A stretch of 64,000 nt of DNA from Varroa destructor (taxonomy: Eukaryota; Arthropoda; Arachnida; Mesostigmata; Varroidae), in contig NW_019211457.1 of assembly GCF_002443255.2 (NCBI RefSeq), positions 34,230,105 through 34,294,104 of the forward strand, given 5' to 3'. Shown here in pieces: positions 49,901 through 60,037 of the stretch. Below the pieces are notes generated by a model. The model saw only the letters and a list, made by a program, of their open reading frames with translations, was not told the origin of the DNA and did no database searches. A program made the position numbers and the translations under genes. Each line of letters opens with the position of its first letter. Position 1 is the first letter of the stretch.

Positions 49901-51171
49901 TGATGAATCGAGTGGACGATAGGTCGTAGATCGGCGATAACAGTAGCTGCTAGCGGACAAGTGTCGTTGCTGATATCGCAGTAACGCTATCTATATGAAC
50001 GTATGTCTCGTCTGTGGGTGTGTGTGTTCAGAATTCTGGGCCTGATTTGAACAATCTCGATGATTCTCAATGGAACGAAACATTACCATCGAGATCAATT
50101 TCGCCATGTCATCCTCTTCTCCTTCAAACGACACGAGAAGCGAGTCGATAAGCGGGTTAAGGAGTGTGCGGATGCCAGACAGCCCGGCAGAAATGCCAAC
50201 AGCGGTAAGCGTCGCTTTAGGCGTTTGCTTAGTGCCGCAATTCGTTGGTATTCGGTTCGAAGGCAAGCAGAGAAACCGATAGACGCGCCGATATACGAGA
50301 CAGGAAGATCAGAGCATACGACCCCGAGAGCAATGCAGACAAGGTGCGGCTAAAAAAAAAGATGGTAGTGGTATCAGGATGACTGTGTTTGCGTACGCAT
50401 TGGGGACGATCATAGTGGTACTCGTAACAGAAGAAGCAGTAGAATGCGCTCAAAAAACAAAAGAGTCACCATTTGCCGTTTCCCGTTTGTCGGTAACTCT
50501 AAAGGAGGAACTTCAGATTTATCTTATGAGAACTATCCGATAGATGATTGATTTGCTGAACAGCCTGGGATATACGCATTTGCACGGGTTAGGTTTTTTA
50601 AAGAAATCGCTTTCAAGGGTAGCGAGCGGACCAAGGAACGATATATACGTATACATAGATATAAAATAAAATAAATTAATAGCCATCATTCTAATCAATC
50701 TGAAGGTAAAAACCATAAATAAATAGTATACATTTATTATTACCGTTATTATACATTATATGTGCTAAGATCTTATCACGGTTTGAACGTCGTTGCGTCG
50801 TATGCATGCATATGATACAACAATATTTAAACGGTGATAAGGTGGCAGCACATGAATGATCTAAAATTTTAAGATTTTCGTTACTTTAAATTTTATAGAG
50901 TTTAACGTTTAGTATAATGGTCGTTAGTGTTTCTACCCATCAAGTCTTGAAACGCAGTAAACGCTTTATGAAAAATAAAGTATGTATATATAGTCTAGTT
51001 TAGTTTTTTTTTTCGAATCAATAGAAGACTATTTTTTCAACGGATTACTTCAATCTCTGAGGCAGTAGTTGAAAAGAGGTGTAGATATTTCAAATACAGA
51101 CTCGGCCGAAGCTGAGTTTTACGTCCGGTATCGCCGTTAGGCAATCAATTAAACGACTGACGAAAAAAAAG
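46951..51171. other. AT-rich non-genic block with a more balanced patch
   Basis: No firm gene. Frames of note are 47592-47780 (+), just after an acceptor-like TTTCTTTCGCAG ending at 47571; 48002-48283 (-, 94 codons); an open run of about 145 codons on + ending at 48687; 49430-49645 (-); and several frames open at once at 49991-50353. None carries a motif I recognise. A (TTCA)4 repeat lies at 48942-48959. A tRNA A-box-like stretch near 50917 has no B-box. Confidence 0.45.
48942..48959 (+). repeat. (TTCA)4 microsatellite
   Basis: A short tetranucleotide run, seen directly. Confidence 0.9.
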
Positions 51172-51251
51172 TATGTCGTACGCTTGGTTTCGAACCTAGA
51201 CTATAACTTGTTCCTAAGATTAGCAGGCAAACTCGTTACCCGTTAAGTTTT
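51172..51251 (-). pseudogene. tRNA-like sequence / tRNA-derived SINE head (minus copy)
   Basis: On the minus strand the stretch contains GGTTCGAAACC (51196-51186), a perfect match to the Pol III B-box. Upstream are a CTGCTAA anticodon-loop-like segment (51226-51220) and a D-arm-like ACGGGTAACGAG. The T-arm keeps four of five pairs. Eight T residues (51170-51163) follow and resemble a Pol III terminator. The A-box is degenerate and the acceptor stem is not convincing, so this is not a functional tRNA gene. It fits a decayed tRNA-Ser(GCT)-like copy or the 5' head of a tRNA-derived SINE. Confidence 0.45.
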
Positions 51252-51254
51252 TGT

Positions 51255-51330
51255 CAATAGCTTAGTGACTAGTATACTTGACTGCTAATTTTAGCGATAC
51301 GCTGTAGATCGAAACATAGAGGCACTATTG
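51255..51330 (+). pseudogene. tRNA-like sequence (plus copy, head-to-head with the previous one)
   Basis: The + strand shows an A-box-like TAGCTTAGTGACTAG (51258-51272), CTGCTAA (51282-51288), and a small AGCG-ATA-CGCT stem (51293-51303) where a long variable arm would sit. A B-box-like AGATCGAAACA follows (51306-51316, 8 of 11 matches to GGTTCGAAACC). Stems are poorly kept, so it is non-functional as a tRNA. It shares the CTTA...CTGCTAAT...TTAG framework with the minus-strand copy starting only a few bases away. Confidence 0.35.
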
Positions 51331-51352
51331 GTTTAGCGTACGTCTTACCTAA

Positions 51353-51393
51353 ACTCGTCCCAATAACCGCACATGAGGGTCATTGGGACGAGT
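51353..51393. repeat. Perfect 12-bp inverted repeat, 17-base loop
   Basis: ACTCGTCCCAAT (51353-51364) and ATTGGGACGAGT (51382-51393) are exact reverse complements. It lies between the tRNA-like pair and the LINE relic. It could be the hairpin end of a mobile element, a decayed foldback element, or chance; a stem this long within this distance is unlikely at random in 64 kb. Confidence 0.8.
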
Positions 51394-51640
51394 CCATTAC
51401 AGAAGGAACTCGACGTGAGAAAGTATCTCTGTTTACGATCCTGTCTTAAATAGACGGCTAAAATCAGGTCTTTTCCTATAGCATAGCGAGTTGATACCAA
51501 TGGCCTATCTATACGAATACCATTTAAGTATCAAAAATGATCGCTCTGTCCTGCCTAAATAAATCGAAGAAATTATTTATTACTAGCTCACTATTGCCAT
51601 CACAAATATGATTCCAACACGCATCCAAGCGCACCATTTG

Positions 51641-52510
51641 CGCCAGCTGACTTTGGACCGCTGTGGCTTTTGGAAATACCCTACAAATTACTAACTAAAT
51701 TTAATAAGTAAGGGTTAGCGTTCCGTCTGTGCAGTACTTGTCGACATGGAAAAGCCTTCAACCGTGTCGATAAAAAATAAGCTAAGCGGGATACTTTAGG
51801 CTGTGAGGTAGCTTAGAGAGACTCATTTACTATATTCGGAAAGGAGACTTCATTAGGGCCATTCATAATGTAGAGAAATGGGTCACTTTTTCAGTTCGAT
51901 GGTCGCGTTGATACAGCAACTGGCTCGCTAAAGTGCATGCATCTCCAAAACAGAAAGTGTCGCAAGGGGCACTGTTTATCCTTCTCAAACAACAGAGAAC
52001 GCACAGAATTTTTCTAACAGGCTGCTCTTAGATTTACAGAATATGCTCTCAGAGGCGAGCCCTGAATTAGTTTGGGAGATTTATTGGCGTCAATCTTAAA
52101 TGCGATAAGGAAACTATATAAAATGAAGGTTATCCGAGAGCTGGGTATCGTATACGAGCAATACCACCCCGCTCCAATTTAACTTGACTCAAATCATTCC
52201 CGCCTGAAGTACAAGTTTGTGAGAATAAAGTCAGAGGTACCATCGAGTGCCGTGAAAACATTAACAACTCACATGCTGAACAAATCTATATTTTGCAAAC
52301 AACTAAAGGGGATTAGGAGTTTAAAGTGAAGCTTGGGACCAGTAGCTGAAATTAACAAATGAAAGAACCTTATGCTAGCAAACAATAACGGAACTGAAAC
52401 AGGAACCATGTCCCATATGACCCAGCGTGCCGTCCAGCGCTTTCAGTATAGGCGCACCAACTTTTACAGCTCAGCCACCGTAATTAGGAACATAAATCTA
52501 AGATATCGTA
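51641..52510 (+). mobile_element. LINE (non-LTR) reverse transcriptase relic
   Basis: Four reverse transcriptase blocks occur in the right order on the + strand, broken by stops and frameshifts. DRCGFWKYPTNY (from 51656) matches the Q-x-G-F-R-x-G-R-x-T-x-D block. In the same frame LVDMEK, then AFNRVD after a one-base deletion (51737-51771), is the A-motif F-[IV]-D-x-E-K-A-F-D-R-V. KVSQGALFILL, with QG at 51963-51968, resembles the B-motif G-V-x-Q-G-x-x-L-S-P-L-L-F. FQY (52441-52449), followed 17 residues after its Phe by Ile and then Arg, matches the thumb block F-x-Y-L-G...E-I-x-x-R-I. The Y/F-A-D-D catalytic box and the endonuclease were not recognised. It is dead and old. Confidence 0.72.
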
Positions 52511-53390
52511 TTCGTGTTGTATCAATATGATAACCCAAACGGTAAGTGCAAATGTATCTATATTGATAGTTTCAAGCCTTAGTACCAATAGGATCCTTTC
52601 TACTTCACGAAATGTATTTAACGGTTAGCTTTCTTCTAATCAATACCTTTATCTGAGAACGATTTACGAGAAAACGTAGTGCAAGTGGCTATAATAGTCG
52701 TGACGACATCTATATATCATAAGTACTTCTGCTACTCTGAAGCGGCATCAGAGTCGAGCGAGCTTTCGATGTAAAACTCATAGAAGATAAAACTTACGGG
52801 GGTACCAACACGCATAGTTGAGCGTCAAACCGAAAACCCAAAAAAATGCGCAAATCGGAAATTTATTCTATTGTGAAAAAGGTAACGCGCAGATCATTCT
52901 CGTTTCATTAGTGCAATAGTTTCCTTGGCAGTTGGCTGCGCCCATGTACCTTCGGCAGATGGTCCAAGGAAAAGGGACGAACCAACAAAGCGTACAATTA
53001 TAGCTTCCCGTATGCCGCATTTGGACTAAAAACTATTTTTTTGCACTGAGGTATCACGTATGTTGGCAAATTCGTGCAAATCATTATTATTCGCTCGCCT
53101 AAATAGTGTAAATCTACATTACATTCTGTAAATATAGGCATATTCGTGCGGAAAATTACAAAATCTACATGAAATAATGTTTACAAGAAAATACGGTTAC
53201 GACCGTTTCTACTTCCGATATATACAACTTCGAGGTCGAGCTTTGCCACTTTTATACTATTTTTATATCCCAGCAAATCCTGCAGCCTAACACATTAAAT
53301 TGTGAACGTTGAACGTGTATGTATAATAGCGTCAACAAATGTCTACTATACGCAGATATTGTGGCGCATAGCTAGAAATCCGTAATTACT
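52511..53390. other. AT-rich tail of the LINE-bearing block
   Basis: No gene. This could include the decayed 3' end of the LINE, but the conserved L-Y-G-x-E-x-W block expected after the thumb is not visible and no poly-A tail with target-site duplication was identified. Confidence 0.45.
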
Positions 53391-56300
53391 TTCGGTCGAC
53401 AAACTGCTTCCGACTCCAATCACTTTCAGATGTTCTGCTGTCAGCTAATGAGCCGGTGCCTCGTTTCACTTGTTCCCTTCCTTTTGAGAGCAAGTTCTGC
53501 TGTAGTTTACCGCTGGCTTTTGACTTTGTGGTAAAATTCAAATTGAAGTTACAATCTCTGTTTCTCTTTCGCCATATACAAATATATCTAAACCCCTTTC
53601 CTATCATGACTGTTACATCCGCTGCCAGTGCAATCTACACATGCATCCTCTAGCCAGCCAACCCGCCTGCTAGCGGTTCGGGCCGCCCTCCCATAATACT
53701 TCAGTACATGTTGTCTTGGGCTGCGAAACAGCCCGGGACGGCGACATTTATAGTCGGTAGCCAGCTAAGTGAACGCACTACCGCCCGGCTGGACTTTGCT
53801 ATCCCGCTTCGTCTCATCAGCGGACAGACCGTCGCCGAAGTCGACGTTCGTTTGCTGGTCTGTCGCTAGTTCGCTCACGATGTATGTATGCATAAATGCA
53901 TGCAGAAATGTATGAGCAGCAGTGACACTGGTGTTGGTGGGTAACAATGATGGCAGTAGGGCGTCAATTACCTTTTTCGCTTCGTATGCCCTGCAACAGC
54001 CGCCGTCGACTTTCCTCTGCTGTACCGTCGCAGTTGCAGGCCGATTTTACTTTCTGTTGTTACACCAGAACAAACACGAACGACTGCTACTGTTGCAACG
54101 ATAGTAGCGACATAAGCTACAGCAGTAAGAGTCGCTCTACGACGCTGCTGTATGTATAGCTCCTAGACATACGTATAGAGGACGCGTGGTCAAGGCTTGA
54201 GGTCCATACGAGAGAAAGCAATGACTTATCTGGTATCCTTTCTGGACTCCTCGCTGAGGTGGTAGCGGCCTTTTGATTTAGCCCCATGAGCTTTTCGTGT
54301 CTGCCGGAAGAGGCTCAGTCGCTTATAGTTTTAGCTGGGCGATCTTTCCTGCCTGTACTGTGTTCTACCACTTCATTGGGTAGGTTTTCGGTCCGCTGCC
54401 ACAGCGTGGCCATCCATCGCGCGAGCGGAGACGATGGCTCGTGCGTATTCTCACAGTGATGGTGATAATGCTATGCTAGTCGACCCTGCCCTTGCCTGCC
54501 TCTCGCTTACCTCAAACACAACTTTGTCCATCATGTCGTTTGTCAAGCGGCGGCCGGTATTCGCGTCGTTTTTGGGACCGCGTTCCTATCACCGCCGTTG
54601 CTGACCGACACTGGGCTTAGAAGTTGCCTCAGGCTCCCTCGGGCGAGACGTCTTTTAGAGATTGTCAGCCGCTCCCATCGCTTTTCTGCTGTCGCTTCTG
54701 TTTCTAGTCACCGTCATGTATCGTCGAATCAGAGACTCAAACACTTAGGGCAGTTAGCTGCTGCCACTCCCTATGGACACTGCCAGTACCATTATGAAGG
54801 CTATAACGGTTGAGCCAGCAGCTGCTGTCAGCAATAGAAGCAGCAACAATGGCAGACATGCCGTGAACCTGTTCCAGTCCTTTCTACCCGTGAATCGCCA
54901 CCGTACTAGCAGTCGCTATCCGTCCATGTGTCTCTCCATTTTCCCTCCAGAATTAGCTATGACCACCACAAGCCTCTAGCTAAAGGACGGCCAGTCGCAG
55001 CAGCAGCACATAGACAACACAGTCTTTTTTCACTGTACACAAAAGCAAGAAGAAAGAGTAATTAAGCAAAAAAGTTTAAAATGATCCTTTTTATTTGCTA
55101 CCGGCCGATGACGGAAGTATCTCTCTCCTTCTCTTTCCAACCTCATCGTCCTGCTTCCCCTCTTTCAATCTTTTTCTCTTATCCTTCCTCAGCTATGGAC
55201 TTGCCTATCTCCTTAGCGAGAGCCAGCCAGACTATCTAGCCGACCATCAACCCTGGCCTTGTGCTATCCTCAGCCACCGTCCCTTACACCCCGCTCCCCC
55301 CGGGTTACCCCTATAGTCTTGACTGGGTGTATTGTTGCAGTCTTCGTCTTTCGCCATGATTTTTTTTTGCTGTCTCTCCATCCGTGTCGCTGCATACTAA
55401 ACTGGCAGGCATTGCTTCGTATCAACTATCCGAGTCGCGATATCCTATAGCAGCTCGGCTTTTCCGACAAGCAGACGAGACAAGGGGAATAGGCAAGAGC
55501 GTGGGATACGGCGAAGGGAATCGTTCGTGCTGTGCGGTGGAGGCGGTATGAGATAGAACAGTTTGCCATGGATACACGCAATTCCATTTTCCGTAAACGT
55601 TTTTCTCGACAGTGCCAGTCGCAGCATACAAGCGGAACAGCACACAGAATGAATAGCGAAAACCGAAAAATAGATCGCCGTAAGCGGCAACTTCTTCGTG
55701 ATTAAGCACCGGATGGGATGAGCGTGCAAGTTCGGTCGTCCCCGTAATGGCAGTCATTATTGCCGCAGAACTCAACAGTGCGGCACAGTTTGTAATTGAG
55801 CGCGACGTGATAGCGAACTGTGAAGGGAATGCTAGCGCTGAAAAGCTGATAACGGTAATTTTACTTGTATAGATATCTACCTTTAACAAACAAGTCGCCA
55901 GAGAAACTAGCAAAGGTAAAAGGTATTTCTAGGCTATCTGTGAGTAGGGAGTTTGCTCTCCTTAATGCCTTAAATCCTGAGTGGGCCTACACTAATCATA
56001 CAATTTGCAGGAAAGGTTAAAAGTAAACTTTTCAAGACAGCGTTACGATATGCTCGCCATACCTCCCGATCGATAGATCGCAAATAAACGTGTGACCAAA
56101 CAGATCTTGTAAGTGGCTCGTTAATTGATTTGAGAAAATAAAAGAAAAAATAGAAATTAAAAAAAAAAAAGCTGAACCAATACGAATATTAGTAAGGGAA
56201 TTTTTTTCAACTTCATCAGTAAATTCCAGTAGTATTAGTTTAGACAGTTAAATGTGTTGTGGTTAAAAAGAAATATTTACTCGCTGTAGTGGGGGGATGC

Positions 56301-56797
56301 TTTGACTCAGATAAGCCGTGGATCCAGGGTCTGTTGGGCTCGGATCCAGGGCAAGTGGGTACAGGATCGATTGCGGTTATTAATTTGCGTGCGTTATTTC
56401 TTTGAAAGTCGTTGAGAATTTTATTGCGTGACATTGACTTTTAGAAGGAAGGTTATACTGGAATAACCTTTGTCGCTTTGAGGTTTGTAAATGGAGCCTG
56501 TCACACACACAGAGTGGATAAAATAGCCCACTACTAATGTTAAAAAATTAGACGCAGCTGTATCGAATCTGTCGGTGATTTACATACCTTCGTAGCGTAT
56601 AAAACAAAAACGTTTCAACAAAACAAAATGAAGAACATTGATCGTGAAGTATATATATGTATATCTATACAGGTATATATCGACAACGGTTACGAAAATA
56701 CAAGCTACAACACTCTTGACTTTATAGGGTAGCAGTTCATGTTTATCAAGTTGCAATTTTAGCTTTCCCGGCTACATCGACCACTACAGATCGTTAC
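53391..56797. other. Balanced-composition non-genic block
   Basis: No recognisable gene. The block is triplet-rich, with pyrimidine-rich stretches around 55095-55200. A frame at 55422-55913 (-, 163 codons) is the longest and has no known motif. A 12-A run lies near 56160. Confidence 0.5.
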
Positions 56798-57086
56798 CAG
56801 TGTTGCGCTGGGTTTTATTTCTGCCGCCTGGTTTTCCAACGACAGATCTATTCTTCATCTGTAGTCGTGTCGAACGAATCGTTTTGTCTGATTTGTAGTT
56901 TGCTTTGTATTCCCGCTCGCTATTGGTGGATGACGCACGTCGCACCCGTCTCTTTTGCTTCGGCTGCCTCAATGGATGCTGATGCTCATATTCCCTGTTG
57001 TCATGGGGCTGCTTTGAAAACGAGTCTTGTACGCCGGCGTTGAGAACGGCGACTAGGTAAAGTAGGGCTGGTGTAACGGAGCACCG
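56798..57086 (-). CDS. Candidate coding exon, basic and possibly secreted product
   Basis: A minus-strand pyrimidine tract ends in CCCCCCAG, a strong acceptor, and the exon would start at 57086. It is open throughout. It begins with a hydrophobic stretch, VTPALLYLVAVLNAGVQDS, that could be a signal peptide core. A polybasic KQKRRVRR, which fits a furin-type cleavage site, follows, and then a very basic tail. It ends with a donor-like G|GTAACG at 56798/56797; if that is not used, a TAG follows five codons later. The same frame extends upstream of the acceptor to two in-frame ATG codons, so a 116-codon single-exon frame (to 57134) is the alternative. No cysteine framework or known family was recognised. 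Its end resembles that of another frame at 57671-57928. Confidence 0.25.
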
Positions 57087-58005
57087 CTGGGGGGACGGGC
57101 AATAAACGGGACATGGGGTGCGCATGGGCAACACAACGAAATGTGATTTATTCGTTGACTCCCATACGAGCGATGACCCTTCGTTTTACTCTGCACTGGT
57201 AGTAGCAGCAGTAGCGGCGGAATTTTGCCTCGCCTCGTACTAAAATGAGATCGTCGATAAAATCAATAATTTGTAATTTTTGTGAAAGCTTTCCCTGTTA
57301 CTGATCCGCTGCCCGGTAGTATCCAACTCAAACCCCTTTGGTCTCTTTTGCTATCTGCCTACTCTCTCTCTGCTGGCAAGCCCAGCCTCCAACGCTAACC
57401 AATAGGAGCCGGTTGCGCTCGCTGGCGTTACGCAAAACCCGAAACCCTTCGCGTTTTTTTCCCTTTCTTTTACTCTTGTCCCTGCTCCTATTCGCCGGTT
57501 GCTTAGGGCCTTATACAGACGGAATTGGGCAAGCTTGTCAATGCATCCTCTCCACTAGGTACTAGGTCATCTCAGTTCCATTCCGGCTAGCCTTCCTGGT
57601 CCTGGCCTGACAAATAGTGAAGACATGCTATAAAATGAGATAACCGTACACCGGGATTGTTATAGTGACTCTAATCATTACCCGTGTTCCTCTTGGTTTT
57701 CAGCTTGTCTTCATGACAACATCGTAGTCCCGCATCCGTCGAATTGTTCCATGAACGTTCAAAGTTCTTTCGAAGAGTCCGTACCAAGTCGCTGGCTTGC
57801 TCACTCGGCTGCTGCGCCAGGTAAAAGAAACCCGAGATAGCCGAAAACCAAAAGGTGATACCATTTGACATTCGTGGACGGCGCACATTCCGAAGTTGAG
57901 AACAGAGACTGTATACGCGTAGGTTCACCTAAGCGACAGTCTGCTAATTTCAAACGGTGGTCTTCAGCAGTTTCTGCTGCTACCGCAGCGAACAATCGTT
58001 GGCTG
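57087..58005. other. Balanced-composition block with unassigned minus frames
   Basis: Minus frames at 57671-57928 and 57801-58154 are open. The second has an internal ATG followed by NFPFFFLLFVPFISQRL, a signal-peptide-like run produced largely by a 12-base poly-A tract on the + strand. No family is recognised. Confidence 0.4.
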
Positions 58006-58314
58006 ATGAAGGGCACAAAGAGCAAAAAAAAAAAAGGAAAATTCATTTGTTCTATCGTGTTCGTTGTTATTTTGTCGGCCATTACCAACTGGCCTGAAAT
58101 CGAAAGGGTCGAGGCATTTGCCTCGTCCTCAGGAATCGTCGCAGTTCCAAGCAATAAATGTTTTTTTTATTCCCATTTTATTCCCGATTTGCTGTTCGTA
58201 AACGGAACTACAGACGAGCGTATCGAAAGCCCATTGTTGAAGTTCAGGGCTCCGCTGCTGTACACTCACACGCAAAACACCATAACTTCTCCTGCGACCC
58301 TGAACAACGAATAA
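58006..58314 (+). CDS. Candidate small membrane or secreted protein, unknown
   Basis: An ATG at 58006 opens 102 codons on the + strand. The start is very basic (KSKKKKGK), followed by a hydrophobic segment FICSIVFVVILSAITNW and then a mixed region with one N-glycosylation sequon (NGT). This layout fits a signal anchor or signal peptide. An AATAAA lies across the stop codon. The lysine run comes from a 12-A tract prone to length change, and the frame is open upstream too, so the true start is uncertain. An overlapping minus frame also looks like a signal peptide; at most one of them is likely to be real. I do not recognise the protein. Confidence 0.17.
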   Translation: MKGTKSKKKKGKFICSIVFVVILSAITNWPEIERVEAFASSSGIVAVPSNKCFFYSHFIPDLLFVNGTTDERIESPLLKFRAPLLYTHTQNTITSPATLNNE

Positions 58315-59900
58315 AATGTTAATTTCACGTGTGGCACACATCGCATAAGAGTAGCGACAGGTCGGTGTTACAGAATCGTCGCGCTTGGTCCGATGGGAAG
58401 CAGGGAAACGGTGAAAAGATCTAGAGGGCTAGACACTGTGCAGTAGTTAAGTTGTGTTGTCAACGCCAGAATCCACTTGCGGCTGTCTGCATATGACATT
58501 GTTTAACCTCCTGTTTCGCGTTCGCCCTTCTCCATGCTGGTTCCGTCCTCACATCCATATACTGTCCCGAAAGCCCTCATCCAAAAAGATCTTAAACAAG
58601 TGGGCTCAACTCGGGTCCGAGTACAGGTTCCTCTGACTGAAGCTAGATACTACTCGCCATCTAGTGGTCTGCTCACACACTCACTTTGTCTTGCTGTTCC
58701 ACAAGGCCGATGCGTTGCTGTTAAGGGCATTACATATGTTTAGTGACGCAATCAAGGACCCATCCAGATTCAACCTGTCGACCCAATCTCATCTAGAGCA
58801 CTAGGGCCAGTTAAGCATGCAATAAATCTTCAAATTTTTCATTCGCTGGGCTTTCAGAAAATGTGCATAGAAGTAATACGTATACTTAAATATATTCTGA
58901 CGTACATCACACATATATGTATAAAACGATACGTTTATAGATATAAATGAGCATCATGCATGTGCTCAAAAGAAACCGAGCTTTTTTGCATGTAATACAC
59001 ATAATTCTGGCATTGCAAGTCACCTTGTTGTTGATACTGGTGTCGTTGTCGATTTGGTTGTAGCAAGGACATTGGCTTAGACCTGGCGACTAGGGCAATT
59101 TCCAATAGTGTTATAAGCACTCCTCGCCGTAAGTAGCAGCAGCTCCACCGCTGCAACCTATGTCCTAGCCGCCAACATCGACACCGGTGGCAAACACTAG
59201 CAAGAATACTTCATAGACGTATGGCTTCGGCAGCAATACTAGCCACTTCAGCATCACTATCACTAGTATAATACTAACACGCACGTGGTTGTTAGAGGGT
59301 GAGCGGCAGTCTCGGTCGCGAAGGCAACGGCCTTCCCGTCAGCATATCCGCCGCGGCATGGCCAACAGAGTAGCTTCTCTGTCGTGCCTGACAAAACAGG
59401 CAAAACACGTCAAGGCATGCAGGCAGCAGGCCGGTCATGCTGCTACGGCTGCTTAGGCTGTCAGAACGCTGCTATAGACCGGGCGTTCGGCTTTCTACTT
59501 TCCAGAGCAGTAAATGAAGACACATTATGCAGAAGAAAGAAAAGCGAGGCAGAGCAAGCAAACTGGCGGTGTTGATGGCTGTAAACGTCTTGATGGTAGT
59601 AAGAGCAGCAGTTGCACGAGGAGCAGCGGGAAGAGACGAGCTCACTGAGCAGCTCCTTGTTGGCAGCGTAAATCGGCAGACTTGTCGACGTCGTGTGGCT
59701 AGCAGCGGGTGCGCCAACCGCTGCTGCTTCTGTTGCTAGCAGCGCTTCCCACTGTTGTACTAAAACCGGCAGCGTTTGCGACGAACGAGGGGGTCTCAGC
59801 GACCGAAGGAGCGCCCGGCAACGATGTAAGATGAATGAAGTCCCTGAAAAGGAGCAGGAATCCTGGCTCTCAAAAGGATGGAACCAAGAACGTTTGTGAG

Positions 59901-59925
59901 ATATATATATATATATATATATATA
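59901..59925. repeat. (AT)12 microsatellite
   Basis: 25 bases of uninterrupted AT, seen directly. Confidence 0.97.
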
Positions 59926-60020
59926 CGTGTCCGTATGTGCATCAGTGTATGGATGGAGACCCGGCGGGGTCAACAAAGCTGTATGTTCTTGAGGTATTAG
60001 GGGGTCGGGGAGTGCAGAAG

Positions 60021-60037
60021 AGGAGGAGGAGGAGGAG
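60021..60037 (+). repeat. (AGG)5 microsatellite
   Basis: A short GGA triplet run, seen directly. Confidence 0.92.

Noticed and set aside
50910..50980. tRNA-like A-box TTAGTATAATGG
   Set aside because: There is no B-box (GGTTCGAnnCC) at the expected distance and no foldable acceptor stem.
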